The notes under the pieces were generated by a model. The model was not told the origin of the DNA. It worked only from the letters and a program-made list of their open reading frames with translations, and did not search any database. Source: Methanolinea sp. (lineage in GTDB: Archaea; Halobacteriota; Methanomicrobia; Methanomicrobiales; Methanospirillaceae). From it: a stretch of DNA of 64,000 nucleotides. Location of the stretch: the NCBI GenBank assembly GCA_029907345.1, contig JARYMB010000002.1:1-64000 (forward strand), in the 5' to 3' direction. Every line of letters starts with the position of its first letter. Position 1 is the first letter of the stretch. This document shows positions 1 through 9,056 of this stretch, one piece after another. Both the position numbers and the translations under genes were made by a program.

Positions 1-10
1 CATGTGGGGG

Positions 11-33
11 TGTGGGGGCGACCAGCCCCCACA
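11..33. repeat. GC-rich perfect inverted repeat at the left edge
   Basis: TGTGGGGGC (11-19) and GCCCCCACA (25-33) are exact reverse complements around a 5-nt loop, so a 9-bp hairpin can form. It is not followed directly by a T-run, so it is not a standard archaeal terminator. It could be the 3' end of a transcript entering from the left or a structured RNA end. The rest of positions 1-289 holds a T7 run near 70 and no convincing gene. Confidence 0.5.
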
Positions 34-289
34 TTGGGTTCTCATTACCCACTCAGATTAGCGAAGAGCCTTTTTTTACCTTTCCTGCACGCCAGATTGA
101 CATGAAACTCTTTCGGGAGCAAATATTAATAATATCGCAAAAACGTGATTGCCCGGCGGTGCATTCTCCACGAATTTCGAATTGAGTCGGTTTTTTTTTC
201 GGTTCACCCGGCACGGAGCTGATGGAAGGCAGAAATGTACCCTTGTTCTTCCCTTGCCGGATATGGAAAAACGGGGAAAGACAACCTGC

Positions 290-1081
290 TCACTCTTTTT
301 GTGCAGGCGTTTTCTCCTTTTTCACCTCCGCTGACCGGATATCCCAGCCGCGGGCATCCAGTTCCTGCAGGGCTGTCACGATCGCGTTCACCAGGACTTC
401 TCTCATGAATAGTCCTTTTTCCCGCGAAGCCTGTGTCGGGTCTCCGGATGCACCGGTGGTGGTAATCTCCGGAAAAAGCCACCAGACATCGAGATGCGGG
501 GGAAGATCGGGGACGATTCCCTGCGCATGCTCCGGCTGGCAAAGCCCGGGAAAGAGGGCAAGGGCAATCGAGAGTTCTCCCTCGCCGCCGTGGCCAAGCC
601 TGTTCCATGCATCGAAAAAATTTTCGGGCAGGAGGTCACCGATCATGTTCCACCATGCATCGATGCCAACGATCACGAGGTCGGGATGGGCAACCTTTGC
701 CTCCCGGGCGGCAATCTCGATCGGGGGGATGTTGCCGTCATGGCCGTTCATGAGGAAGACGTGCCGGATACCTTCGCGGTAGAGCGATTCGAGGATATCG
801 CCGATGACGGCTGTCTCGGTCGCGGGTTTCAGCGACACCGTGAAGGAGAAATCGCGGTAGTGCTCGCTCATGCCGTAGGGAAGCGGCGGGAGAACGATCG
901 TTCCCGGCACCCGGCCCGCAACTTCGAGGGCGATTTCATACGCTGTCAGCGTATCGGTTCCAAACGGCAGGTGGGGCCCGTGGCTCTCGAGGGATCCGAG
1001 CGGCAGGATAACGGTTGAAAACGGTTTTTCGCGGTAATCTCTCGCGGTGAGGTGCTGGACGAGGAGGGGGTTCTTCTCCAT
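290..1081 (-). CDS. Creatininase-family amidohydrolase (possibly ArfB-like)
   Basis: A 263-residue protein of the creatininase / creatinine amidohydrolase family of metal-dependent amide hydrolases. Visible signatures are the N-terminal GSLESHGPHLPFGTDT segment (family GSxEQHGPHLP, metal ligands) and NGHDGN near the middle (family NGHGGN). In methanogens one member, ArfB, hydrolyses a formylaminopyrimidine intermediate of riboflavin and F420 synthesis. That role is possible here, but this protein is longer than I would expect for ArfB, so substrate assignment is inference. The ATG at 1081 starts the conserved fold. The neighbour at 1365 is divergent and functionally unrelated. Confidence 0.8.
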   Translation of the reverse strand: MEKNPLLVQHLTARDYREKPFSTVILPLGSLESHGPHLPFGTDTLTAYEIALEVAGRVPGTIVLPPLPYGMSEHYRDFSFTVSLKPATETAVIGDILESLYREGIRHVFLMNGHDGNIPPIEIAAREAKVAHPDLVIVGIDAWWNMIGDLLPENFFDAWNRLGHGGEGELSIALALFPGLCQPEHAQGIVPDLPPHLDVWWLFPEITTTGASGDPTQASREKGLFMREVLVNAIVTALQELDARGWDIRSAEVKKEKTPAQKE

Positions 1082-1364
1082 GCGGGATCACCGTTCCCGG
1101 GCATGGCTGGTCGCAGAAATTCCGACGCACGTCCCCCGGAAGGGTGTATTTCGGGCAACCCCGGGACATCCTGGTATGTGAGTCATGGGAAACACTCACT
1201 CCCCCGTCTTACCCTGCCTCTATAAAATACCCGGGTTTCCCGATGGTCCGGCAGGAATATGAACAGAAGAGATCCTTCCAATTGCCGCGAAGTATTGCCG
1301 GGATCATGGTGCATAAAAAACATACATTGATGAGAGACACAGGTTCACATTCTCACGGGACTCC

Positions 1365-1925
1365 ATGGCTGACTTCACCCTCATTGTCCCCCTCGTCATC
1401 CTTGTCGCCCGGATCGTCGAGACAAGCCTTGAAACGATTCGGACGATTTACATCAACCGGGGCCATACGAACCTTGCCGCCGGCATCGGCGTAGTAAAGG
1501 TTGCAATATGGCTGCTCTCCACGGGACTCGTTTTTTCGAACCTTCAGAATATCCTCGGTCTCGTGGCATACGTGGCCGGGTATGCAATCGGGACTATCAT
1601 CGGGATGCAGATGGAGGACCGTATCAGTATCGGGAACGTTGTTGTCAGGGTTTTCTATCCGGGTGACCCGTCCCCGCTCATCAGGAGAATCGGAGAGATG
1701 GGCTATGGCATCACGCGCCTTGATGGTACAGGGTACCTCTCGTCACCGGTTGCGGTGCTCTTCATGGTTGTTCCGCGGGCAAACGTCAACGAACTCCTTT
1801 CGGTCCTTGACAGGGATTACCCCCGCCTTATCTACACAGTGGAAGACATCAGGAAGGGGAGTGACGAGAGCCGGATCTTTCACGGAGAGAAAAAGCCCTG
1901 GTGGAAACGTTTCCTGGGCATCTGA
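1365..1925 (+). CDS. UPF0316 / DUF2179-type membrane protein
   Basis: 186 residues with three hydrophobic segments in the first ~90 residues: an N-terminal helix, a second one around the VAIWLLSTGLVF stretch, and a third around GLVAYVAGYAIGTIIG. A soluble C-terminal DUF2179-like alpha/beta domain of about 80 residues follows (VVRVFYPGD to VEDIRKGSDES). This matches the UPF0316 family (DUF5698 plus DUF2179), widespread in bacteria and archaea and without established function. The MADFTLIV start fits an N-terminal membrane insertion. It appears monocistronic. Confidence 0.8.
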   Translation: MADFTLIVPLVILVARIVETSLETIRTIYINRGHTNLAAGIGVVKVAIWLLSTGLVFSNLQNILGLVAYVAGYAIGTIIGMQMEDRISIGNVVVRVFYPGDPSPLIRRIGEMGYGITRLDGTGYLSSPVAVLFMVVPRANVNELLSVLDRDYPRLIYTVEDIRKGSDESRIFHGEKKPWWKRFLGI

Positions 1926-2452
1926 TGAGTTGAAAACATGGATTAATGGGATTTTTGAAAATCCCTATCGCCTTTTTCCCACGAAAATCTCTTCGTAATT
2001 TCCAACCTTTGTGGTAGACCGCACGGGCTGTCATGGGTATGAACCACGACTATGGCTCCGTCATTTTTCAGTCTCCGTCCCGGTGAAAACCTTCTATTTT
2101 CAAACCGATCCATGTTCAGTACCGCGCTCTCTTCGGCATCCTCCCCCTCCGGGCAGGTGCCCGTATTTCGCTGCAGGGGATGCTGACCCTTGCCCGCAGC
2201 CCCGGATGCCTCCTTGGATGAATGATCCGCATCGTCTCTCTCCCGGGAGCAGGATTCCCAGGGCCCCGCCCCCCGACACCGGGGGTATTGGACTCCCCGT
2301 TTCCATATATTGAGAGGGTCGGAGCCTTCCCGGATTCCACTACGAACTATGACTGTCGATCCGGACGGTTCAATCAACGAGGCCGGGGACACACGATCTA
2401 TAGCGGGCAGGGGAAGGGAGAGCCCATGGCATTATGAGAGCGGAATGCGATC
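1926..2452. other. Non-coding stretch, no supported gene
   Basis: About 530 bases between UPF0316 and the N-formylglutamate amidohydrolase-like gene. The open frames here show no family resemblance, no plausible ribosome binding site and a composition like antisense shadow. A 5-bp C/G hairpin lies at about 2270-2285 (CCCCC, 6-nt loop, GGGGG). Nothing else is recognisable. Confidence 0.5.
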
Positions 2453-3256
2453 TTACACGATTTTCCGGACCCATTCACGAATGATCTCCCGGAAGACCCG
2501 GTTCAGTTCCTGCACCTTTTCGCCGTCGGTCAATGACCCTGTCTCCGGGCTCGAATTTTCCCCTTCATAGAGAGACCTGTTCATCTCGAGCTGGATCCAG
2601 GGTATCCCCGTGTGCCAGTAATGCGCGTTCATGATAAAGCCGCCATGGAACGGGTGGTTGATCCAGACACTCCCCCCTCCGCCGAAGTGGTCCTGAACCG
2701 AGTCCCTGAGGGCCTGGATCCATTCCGCCGGGCAGGTCGAAAGAGCTCCCGGTCGTGAATTCCCCTCGGCGTCACCGTTATTGGAGAGGCAGAAAAGGGG
2801 CCGCCTTTTCCCCTCGTCGGGTTGTCCCGGGAGCCCCAGGGGCACCATCGAGTGGCAGTCGAGAGCAACCGAGACCTTCCCGGAGAGGAGGAGCCGGTCC
2901 ACTTCCGCATGGTAGGGAAAATAGTGCCCGAGGAGGAGCCTGTGGATACATGCGAGGTCCGGTCGCCGTTCCTCCTTCCAGACCGGGTGACCAAGCGACG
3001 TTTTCGTCTTGACCACGCCGTCAGGGTACTTCGGCGGGAGGTGGTAGGGCGGCCTGTTGAGATCGATTATCACCCTGGATACGTCCGAATGCAGGAAGGC
3101 AGTGGCGAGCCCCCTCATGTCATACAGGTCCTGCGTTGCCGGGTCGCTGTAATAGGAGAGTGCCCGGTCATCGAGGCACACCCTGTCCCTGATTTCGCCC
3201 GGGAGGAGGGTTCCCCCGTGCGGGACCGATATCAGGACGGGAAGCTTCTTCCGCAT
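2453..3256 (-). CDS. N-formylglutamate amidohydrolase-like protein
   Basis: 267 residues of the N-formylglutamate amidohydrolase (HutG/FGase) family, related to zinc carboxypeptidases. The N-terminal ISVPHGGTLLP motif is the family signature, VIIDLNRPP matches the conserved DLNR segment, and ALDCHSM is the internal His-containing metal/substrate motif. No histidine-degradation genes lie nearby, so the true substrate is open; archaeal members may act on other N-acylated amino acids. The stop of the GNAT gene (TGA at 3257-3259) directly abuts this ATG, so the two are co-transcribed and probably translationally coupled. Confidence 0.85.
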   Translation of the reverse strand: MRKKLPVLISVPHGGTLLPGEIRDRVCLDDRALSYYSDPATQDLYDMRGLATAFLHSDVSRVIIDLNRPPYHLPPKYPDGVVKTKTSLGHPVWKEERRPDLACIHRLLLGHYFPYHAEVDRLLLSGKVSVALDCHSMVPLGLPGQPDEGKRRPLFCLSNNGDAEGNSRPGALSTCPAEWIQALRDSVQDHFGGGGSVWINHPFHGGFIMNAHYWHTGIPWIQLEMNRSLYEGENSSPETGSLTDGEKVQELNRVFREIIREWVRKIV

Positions 3257-3853
3257 TCATGGCCCTCCCGTCGTTCCGTGTATACGCTTCTCCTTCCGGT
3301 CAGCATGCTTTCTGAAGTACTCATCGATGCATATCCCATAAACCTCGATATCGTGGAACGATCCCCATTTCAGGGCATGACCGCGCATCGTCCCTTCATG
3401 GGTAAGGCCGATACCGGCAAGGACGCGGGCCGAGGCAGTGTTCCACGCCAGGTGCCGGGCATAAATCCTGTGGAGTCCCAGCCCGAAGAACCCGAATTCA
3501 AGGAGCGCAGATGCGGCTTCCCTGGCATACCCCTTCCCCCTGAAATTTCTGCCAATCCAGTACCCGAGTTCTGCATGGGAGTGTTCGCAGTTGACCCGGA
3601 GGGATGCAGCACCTGCGAGAGTTCCCCGGTGCCGTTCGCTGACGGCAAATGTATATTCCGTTCCACTCTCCCTCCCCTGTTCCAGCTGGCAGATCCATTC
3701 CATCGCATCGTCAAGAGTATAGGGGAACGGCAGTTCAAGGACGCCTGCAGGAATCGCAGGGTCGGAAACGAGATCCACGACAAAGGGGGCATCGGCTGCG
3801 GTAAAATGACGCAGGTGAAGCCTTTCTGTCTCGAGCCGTCCGGGGACCTGCAT
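3257..3853 (-). CDS. GNAT N-acetyltransferase, RimJ/RimL type
   Basis: 198-residue single-domain acetyltransferase. The LETERLHLRHFTAAD N-terminus is typical of RimJ/RimL-like enzymes, and GYWIGRNFRGKGYAREA is the acetyl-CoA binding motif A. The C-terminal half (NTASARVLAGIGLTHEG) also matches the family. These enzymes acetylate N-terminal or side-chain amines of proteins or small molecules; the target is unknown. It is the first gene of a two-gene minus-strand unit with the amidohydrolase at 2453-3256, with zero spacing between stop and start. Confidence 0.85.
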   Translation of the reverse strand: MQVPGRLETERLHLRHFTAADAPFVVDLVSDPAIPAGVLELPFPYTLDDAMEWICQLEQGRESGTEYTFAVSERHRGTLAGAASLRVNCEHSHAELGYWIGRNFRGKGYAREAASALLEFGFFGLGLHRIYARHLAWNTASARVLAGIGLTHEGTMRGHALKWGSFHDIEVYGICIDEYFRKHADRKEKRIHGTTGGP

Positions 3854-3985
3854 GGGAGAAACCTTCTCCTATCATGGTTGCCTTCCTGAAACATATGGAT
3901 TGTTGCAAACCAGGCTGCATTTTCCTGCCGGTCGATGGATTTTCCGGCAACCTTTTAGGGAGGACCGTCCGAACGAATAAGAGAA

Positions 3986-4507
3986 ATGGATGACACAGGC
4001 CGGACCCGGCTGGCACGGAAAGCCGGGGTAATCCTCTCCCTCTGGACGGGTTCGTTCATCGCCGGGTATTTCTCCCTCCAGCTCACGGTCGGGTCAGCCC
4101 CGGTCTTTGACCCACGGGACATTCTCGTTATCTGCGGGGGAGTCCTGGCCGGCCCCGTCGGCGGGGGCCTCGTCGGGCTCTCTGCAGGGCTCGCAGGCCA
4201 GGAACCAGCTGTCTTCGTCCCCTTCTATACCCTGGGGGGAATCCTGACCGGGCTTTTTGCAGGGTTCCTCCGTCGGGAAAAGAGGTGGATCCCGGGTGCG
4301 GCCCTGGGTCTGGGTGCCTGTTATCCCCTTGCCGGTCTCCTGATGATGGGGATGGGATTGGGGGACAGGATTGCTGCACTTGCGTTCCAGGCACTCGTCA
4401 TGCAGTTTACATGTATCCTTGTCCTCTCCATCATCGGATCCCTGGATCCTGACATCTTTTCCTGGGATGATGACCCGGAAAAATCTCCCAGAGATTCTTC
4501 TTCGTGA
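3986..4507 (+). CDS. Small multi-pass membrane protein resembling the LytS 5TM domain
   Basis: 173 residues with about five hydrophobic helices and a glycine-rich core (GGVLAGPVGGGLVGLSAGLAG). This pattern recalls the 5TM-LYT module of LytS/YhcK-type sensors, and also loosely the substrate-binding S components of ECF transporters. No cytoplasmic kinase or GGDEF domain follows; the protein ends with a short acidic tail (DDDPEKSPRDSSS). Family assignment is by pattern only. It stands alone, with a convergent-free gap of 500 bases downstream. Confidence 0.6.
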   Translation: MDDTGRTRLARKAGVILSLWTGSFIAGYFSLQLTVGSAPVFDPRDILVICGGVLAGPVGGGLVGLSAGLAGQEPAVFVPFYTLGGILTGLFAGFLRREKRWIPGAALGLGACYPLAGLLMMGMGLGDRIAALAFQALVMQFTCILVLSIIGSLDPDIFSWDDDPEKSPRDSSS

Positions 4508-4950
4508 AGCGGTGCCCCGAAATACATTTCCATCGGTGAAAAGGAAACCTCTTCTTCATTTTAACCGGGCAAGTGAGCCCACTCCGATGCGCAAAGAGCT
4601 GAAATAGAACTGTTTTGCCTGAAATAGCAACAGAAAAGTTCTTTTGAGGAGAGCGAGTGTTTCATGCCCTGCATTTTTTCGGGGAAAACTGCGGATAGTA
4701 CCTGGTGCAGAAAAAACATTGCCTGCCCGGGAAGCGATGGGAAAAGCCAGAGGTCATCCCGGTATCGACCGCGAGGTACCCGGTGCGGTCGTTTGGGGAG
4801 TTGATACCGGATGACCAGGCCATTCAAGGCGTGGAGGGCTGCAAAACCGTCCACATGGAGGGTGCCAGACAATAAATAGGCGACCACGTGAGAAATCATG
4901 GTCACCTGTCTAGCATGCCACATATCGCGTGCCAGAATAATAAAGATTAT
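4508..4950. other. Non-coding stretch, no supported gene
   Basis: About 440 bases with no gene I can defend. A 136-codon open frame on the minus strand covers it but has no recognisable domain and an unusual Cys/Phe-rich composition. The right end leads into an AT-rich promoter-like segment (about 4936-4950) and a palindrome described separately. Confidence 0.4.
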
Positions 4951-4965
4951 GCAGGTGCCACCTGC
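4951..4965. promoter_or_regulatory. Perfect 15-bp palindrome upstream of the small Cys-rich gene
   Basis: GCAGGTG (4951-4957) and CACCTGC (4959-4965) are exact reverse complements about one central base. It follows an AT-rich TATA-like stretch (aataataaagattat, 4936-4950) and lies 56 bases before the ATG at 5022. Its position just downstream of the candidate TATA element is where an archaeal repressor would bind. No regulator is identified. Confidence 0.4.
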
Positions 4966-5021
4966 CCGCACCCGGTGGCTTGATTACCGCCCGGGAGAAA
5001 GGGGACAGGAGAGAGGGAAAA

Positions 5022-5195
5022 ATGGTTGAAAAACCGGAAAAATGCGATGTATGCGGCAGGGCGGCAATCGGGATACAGGTGATGGGCTGCTGTGCGTCGA
5101 AGGTCTGCGAGGATCACGCAGACCCGCACCTTAAGGCCTTGAAACCCGGAGAGAAGCTCGAATGGGGGGCGTGTTTCTTCTCCCGGTACGGATGA
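5022..5195 (+). CDS. 57-residue cysteine-rich (zinc-ribbon-like) protein
   Basis: A short basic/Cys protein beginning MVEKPEKCDVCGRAAIG. It carries CxxC (residues 8 and 11), a CC pair followed by a further Cys (GCCASKVCEDH), and a late Cys. The CxxC...CC...C-x-x-H pattern suggests one or two zinc sites. The ATG at 5022 was chosen over an upstream in-frame TTG at 4980 because a purine-rich GAGAGGGA precedes it. No family is recognised. A palindrome and TATA-like element sit just upstream. Confidence 0.6.
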   Translation: MVEKPEKCDVCGRAAIGIQVMGCCASKVCEDHADPHLKALKPGEKLEWGACFFSRYG

Positions 5196-5207
5196 GAACC
5201 TGCACGA

Positions 5208-5750
5208 TCAGACATGGTTGGTGGTCACCTTCCCGTCCGGGACAGACCGTGATCGGCCATACATGGTGAGGAAGACTTCCTGGAAAGTCCAGGCGGCAAT
5301 CTCGAAATCACCCCCGCCGTAACACACACCGGCCTCCATGGACGGGAGCACGATCGTGAGCCGGGCGCCCCCTGCAAGGGTCGATCCGGGAGACCCCGTC
5401 ACAACAACACAATGAGCCCCTGCCGCCTCTGCTTTCCGGAGGAAGTGGAGGACCTCTTCCCTTGTTCCCGAACCCGAGAAGAGAATGACGAGGTCATCTT
5501 TCCGGATGGGGTCCCTGACCTCGTCGCCGAGCCAGAAGACCTGTCGTTCCGGTGCCAGGAAATGGCGCAACCGGATCGCCATGGCAAGTGCCGCTGTCCC
5601 GCTCCTCCCGAAACCGAAGATGTGCACGGCGCAAGCCTCATCGATGAACCGGGACAGGGTGCCAATCTCGCTCTCCATCCGTTCCATTGAGTCAAGTGTT
5701 TTTCCAAGAAACGTCCTGTACAACCCGGGTATCCGAGGGATTTCCTGCAT
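5208..5750 (-). CDS. hxlB: 6-phospho-3-hexuloisomerase (SIS domain)
   Basis: 180-residue SIS-domain sugar isomerase of the PHI type, interconverting D-arabino-hex-3-ulose 6-phosphate and fructose 6-phosphate. The FGFGRSGTAALAMAIRLRH segment is the phosphosugar-binding motif, LFSGSGTREEV the second Ser/Gly loop, and the C-terminal FEIAAWTFQEV segment carries the acidic residue typical of PHI. In methanogens PHI acts with hexulose-phosphate synthase in ribose-phosphate supply; with the phosphoribulokinase at 51200-52174 it could serve the reductive hexulose-phosphate pathway. It is close to, and convergent with, the small Cys-rich gene. General SIS isomerase is the alternative. Confidence 0.8.
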   Translation of the reverse strand: MQEIPRIPGLYRTFLGKTLDSMERMESEIGTLSRFIDEACAVHIFGFGRSGTAALAMAIRLRHFLAPERQVFWLGDEVRDPIRKDDLVILFSGSGTREEVLHFLRKAEAAGAHCVVVTGSPGSTLAGGARLTIVLPSMEAGVCYGGGDFEIAAWTFQEVFLTMYGRSRSVPDGKVTTNHV

Positions 5751-5922
5751 GGTTACGCCAACGAACCGCCTGTATTCCCTTGTGTGGTTGGCTTTCAGGG
5801 TTTATGAAAGCGTCCCCTGCGGGGGCTTGCCCGCATCCTGCAGGTCACGCGGAGACGATGCAGAAAACCCGGCTCTGAAGTTCCGGGGAAGGAAAAGGAT
5901 CTTGTTAAAGGTGAATGGGTGA

Positions 5923-5994
5923 CGCCCCAGCCGGGATTTGAACCCGGGTCGGAAGCTCCGGAGGCTCCCAGGATATCCACTACCCTACCGGGGC
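5923..5994 (-). tRNA. tRNA-Arg (CCG)
   Basis: On the minus strand GCCCCGG (acceptor 5' arm) pairs with CTGGGGC (3' arm) and is followed by a G discriminator at 5923. The T-arm is CCGGG-TTCAAAT-CCCGG. The anticodon loop reads CTCCGGA between GGAGC and GCTTC, giving anticodon CCG with U33 in place. No CCA is encoded, as usual in archaea. The D-arm GGGT...ATCC is compact. Confidence 0.88.
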
Positions 5995-6110
5995 TGGACT
6001 GTAATAATTGGCGCTTTCTTGGGTAAATAGGTTTTCAGGGAGAAAGAGGGAAAACCCCTTCCCGCCTTGCGACCGGCTTCGCTGGTCCCGGAGCAGGAAG
6101 AGCGGGGTCT

Positions 6111-7142
6111 TCATTCCTCCCGCGAGCGGTACGTGAACCATATCCGGCAGGCCCCTTCGTGGCTGACCATGCAGGGCCCGACGGGTGTCCGCGGGGTGCA
6201 TGCGGTTCCGAAAAGGCGGCAGTCCGTTGGTGATACGAGACCCCGCAGTACCTTGTCGCAGAGGCATGCGGTATGCTTCGTCACGTGGCGGAAGGAGATG
6301 TCAAACTTTTTCTGGGCATCATACTGCTCGAACTTTTTCCTGAGTTTCAAGCCTGACCTGGGAATGACGGGGAAACCCCTCCATTCCGCGTCCGTGGGTT
6401 CGAAGACCTCGTACATCAGCTGTTGGGCCCTGACGTTTCCCTCCCTCGTCACCGCCCGCGGATAGGCATTCTCGACGCGGGCCTCCCCTTTCCTGACCTG
6501 TTCGACCAGCATGAGGAGACCAAGGAGGATGTCTTCCGGTTCAAACCCTGCAACGACCTGCGGGACAGGGAACTGCTCGTATTCCTTATACCCGGCAACC
6601 GTGCATACGTGCCCCGGGAGGAGGAATCCCTGGAGATTGGCCTCGCCCTGTTCGAGGAGCCATTTCATGGCAGGGGGAACGAGGCGGTGACAGGAGAGAA
6701 TGCTGAAGTTCTCTGGCGGTTCGGAAAGGATCGTTGCCGCGACGGTGGGTGCCGTGGTCTCGAACCCGACGGAGATGAAGACAACTTCCTTGTCGGTTTG
6801 TTTTGCAATCTCGACAGCCCTGTGCACGCCCTGGACCACGTGCACATCGCCACCCGAGGATTCGAGGGACTCCCTGCTCCCCGGAACGCGGAGGAGGTCT
6901 CCGTACGTGGCTATCGCAAAGCCCCTCCCGGCAAGCTCGAGGGCGGCATCGATCTCCCCCTGCGGAGTGATGCAGACCGGGCACCCTGGTCCCATGACAA
7001 TCTTCATCTGTTGCGGGAGCACCCTGCGGAGGCCGGCACGCGATATGGCTGCCTCGTGCGTGCCGCAGATATGCATGAACGAGAGGTCACGGTCGACCAG
7101 TTCCTTCAGTTTCCCGGCTATTTCTCTTCCCACGGAAACCAT
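6111..7142 (-). CDS. hypD: Hydrogenase maturation protein HypD
   Basis: 343-residue HypD, the iron-sulfur scaffold that, with HypC, assembles the Fe(CN)2CO unit of NiFe hydrogenases. Family signatures are FMHICGTHEAAI near residue 27, GPGCPVCITP near residue 54, and the Cys-rich C-terminus (CLCDKVLRGL, CRLFGTACTP, CMVSHEGAC) that binds the [4Fe-4S] cluster. Length is usual for the family. It is alone here; hypA and hypE lie together at 55051-56384, so the maturation genes are split within the window. It is divergent from the MscS gene. Confidence 0.95.
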   Translation of the reverse strand: MVSVGREIAGKLKELVDRDLSFMHICGTHEAAISRAGLRRVLPQQMKIVMGPGCPVCITPQGEIDAALELAGRGFAIATYGDLLRVPGSRESLESSGGDVHVVQGVHRAVEIAKQTDKEVVFISVGFETTAPTVAATILSEPPENFSILSCHRLVPPAMKWLLEQGEANLQGFLLPGHVCTVAGYKEYEQFPVPQVVAGFEPEDILLGLLMLVEQVRKGEARVENAYPRAVTREGNVRAQQLMYEVFEPTDAEWRGFPVIPRSGLKLRKKFEQYDAQKKFDISFRHVTKHTACLCDKVLRGLVSPTDCRLFGTACTPRTPVGPCMVSHEGACRIWFTYRSREE

Positions 7143-7185
7143 TTAAGATGAATTATTTAGTATACAGACTGATAATCATACTGTT

Positions 7186-8274
7186 ATGGCAGGAGAGGCT
7201 GGACTTAATACGACCCAACCGGTCATCCCCGATATTCTTGGAATGCACGGGAATTTTCCTGCACTCATCGTCATCATCATGGGTGCTCTTGTTGCCATCG
7301 TCCTTTTTTTCCTTATGGGCTGGCTCCAGAAGAGAGCAGAGAAAACAGATTCAAAGATTGATGATATTGTTATTGCAGCCCTCGGGACGCCGGCTGTCAT
7401 TGCAACGTTTCTCGTCACCCTGTACCTGGCCCTCCAGGTCGCGGACATCCCCCCGGCACTTGGATGGATCGTGGATAGCAAGTACTTCGACGCGATATAC
7501 ATCATTCTCGGGGCCTGGGCACTCTCGAGCTTTGCCTACAATTTCATCAGCACGTACGGGCACAAGCTTTCTGCAGCCACCGCAACCGATCTCGATGACC
7601 GGATGGTTGCCCTCGGCCTCATCGTGGCAAAGTACGTCATCTGGTTTGTCGCCTTCCTGCTCATCCTCCACACCCTGGAGGTAGATATCACACCCCTCCT
7701 TGCGGGAGCAGGAATCATCACGCTGGCACTTGCCCTGGCTGCCCAGGACATCTTTTCGAACTTTTTTGGCGGTGCCCTGATTGCAATCGACAAGCCGTTC
7801 CGGTTGAATGACCGCATCCAGATAGACCAGTATTACGGCGATGTGATTCACGTGGGTCCCCGGAGCACGCGGATCAGGACGCTTGACAACCAGATCGTCA
7901 CGATACCGAACTCAAAACTCGTGAACAACTACGTCGTGAATTACGCCATGCCCGAACCAAGGATAAAGGTCAGGCTCCCCGTCAGTGTGGCCTATGGGTC
8001 CGACGTGAAAAAGGTCAGGGAGGTCCTCCTCGATATTGCGATGGACGCGGCGAAGGAGTATTCCTTCATCCTCACCGAACCCCGTCCCATCGTGTATTTC
8101 CTCGAATTCGGTGCGTCGAGTCTCAATTTCCAGCTCGTCGTCTGGTGCAATGACTTTTCCCTCACCTTCGAAACAAAGGACGCTCTGAACATGATGATCG
8201 CGGACCGGTTTGCACAGGAAGGGATCGAGATCCCGTTCCCGCAGATGGATGTGCATATAAAGGACAAACCATAA
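7186..8274 (+). CDS. MscS-family mechanosensitive channel
   Basis: 362 residues. An N-terminal multi-helix membrane region (about five hydrophobic segments up to residue ~185) leads into the pore-lining TM3 with its Ala/Gly pattern (LLAGAGIITLALALAAQ). The MscS beta domain follows (NFFGGALIAIDKPFRLNDRI; RTLDNQIVTIPNSKLVNN) and then an alpha/beta C-terminal domain. Such channels open under membrane tension and release small osmolytes. The ATG at 7186 lacks a clear ribosome binding site and lies close to a TATA-like element, so it may be translated from a very short leader. Confidence 0.9.
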   Translation: MAGEAGLNTTQPVIPDILGMHGNFPALIVIIMGALVAIVLFFLMGWLQKRAEKTDSKIDDIVIAALGTPAVIATFLVTLYLALQVADIPPALGWIVDSKYFDAIYIILGAWALSSFAYNFISTYGHKLSAATATDLDDRMVALGLIVAKYVIWFVAFLLILHTLEVDITPLLAGAGIITLALALAAQDIFSNFFGGALIAIDKPFRLNDRIQIDQYYGDVIHVGPRSTRIRTLDNQIVTIPNSKLVNNYVVNYAMPEPRIKVRLPVSVAYGSDVKKVREVLLDIAMDAAKEYSFILTEPRPIVYFLEFGASSLNFQLVVWCNDFSLTFETKDALNMMIADRFAQEGIEIPFPQMDVHIKDKP

Positions 8275-8339
8275 ACATTCTTTTTTTGGGGAGGGTCACC
8301 ATCACAACCTATTTCGTTTCTCCTGCATGACGGGAAGGT

Positions 8340-9056
8340 ATGTATGGAATCTCCACGTTCTGCCTCCACCGGCACCCCCTCGCCCACGCCCTCGAGGAGC
8401 TCTCGACCCGGACCGATCTCGTGGAGATAATGGACGACGGCCCCCACCATATCGAGTCCACGGATATCCTCGAATCCTTCCCTTTTCGTTATACGTTCCA
8501 CGCACCGTCCCGCGGGGTGAATATCGCAAGCCTCCTCGAACCGATCCGGAGAGCAAGCGTCGAGGTGATCGGTAACTGTTTCGACGTCGCCGGTGAGGTG
8601 GGAGCTCCTGTTGTCATCCATCCCGGGTACTTCGCATGGGAACAGGAGAGGGAACCGGCACTCCGCCAGATGGAGCGGTCGATCCACGAACTGGCACAAC
8701 GGGCATCGGAGGGGGGTATCACGTTCTACATCGAGAACATGGGAAACTGGAACTATTTCTTCCTGCGCGACCCCTCGGAACTCGGGATCATCGATGGTAT
8801 CGGCCTTGCCCTCGACGTGGGTCATGCCCACCTCAACCACTGCCTTCCCGGGTTCCTCGAGGCAAGCATCTCCCACGTTCATATCCACGACAACGACGGG
8901 AACGAGGATTCGCACCTCCCGGTCGGCAGGGGCACCATAGATTTCCATCCCGTGATGCGTGCCATCCGGAGGGACAATGCAGTGCCCGTGATCGAGGTGT
9001 CGACGCTCGAAGGAACGGACGAGAGTATCCGTGCACTCGACAGGTTGCAGGCATGA
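8340..9056 (+). CDS. Sugar phosphate isomerase/epimerase-like TIM barrel (AP endonuclease 2 fold)
   Basis: 238-residue xylose-isomerase-like TIM barrel. Metal-binding features of the family are visible: FHAPSRG, VIHPGYF, the central IENM glutamate, ALDVGHAH (Asp and His), HIHDNDG and the late VIEVST glutamate. These positions match divalent-metal enzymes that isomerise or epimerise sugars, or the nuclease Nfo fold. Substrate cannot be inferred. GGGAAGGT directly precedes the ATG. It ends 120 bases before tRNA-Thr. Confidence 0.8.
   Translation: MYGISTFCLHRHPLAHALEELSTRTDLVEIMDDGPHHIESTDILESFPFRYTFHAPSRGVNIASLLEPIRRASVEVIGNCFDVAGEVGAPVVIHPGYFAWEQEREPALRQMERSIHELAQRASEGGITFYIENMGNWNYFFLRDPSELGIIDGIGLALDVGHAHLNHCLPGFLEASISHVHIHDNDGNEDSHLPVGRGTIDFHPVMRAIRRDNAVPVIEVSTLEGTDESIRALDRLQA

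Noticed and set aside
1943-2392. 149-codon minus-strand frame after the UPF0316 gene
   Set aside because: No recognisable domain; Gly/Arg/Ser-rich composition typical of a chance frame in GC-rich DNA.
4561-4971. 136-codon open frame on the minus strand in a gap
   Set aside because: No family features, odd composition, no ribosome binding site, and it crosses a promoter-like palindrome of the next gene.
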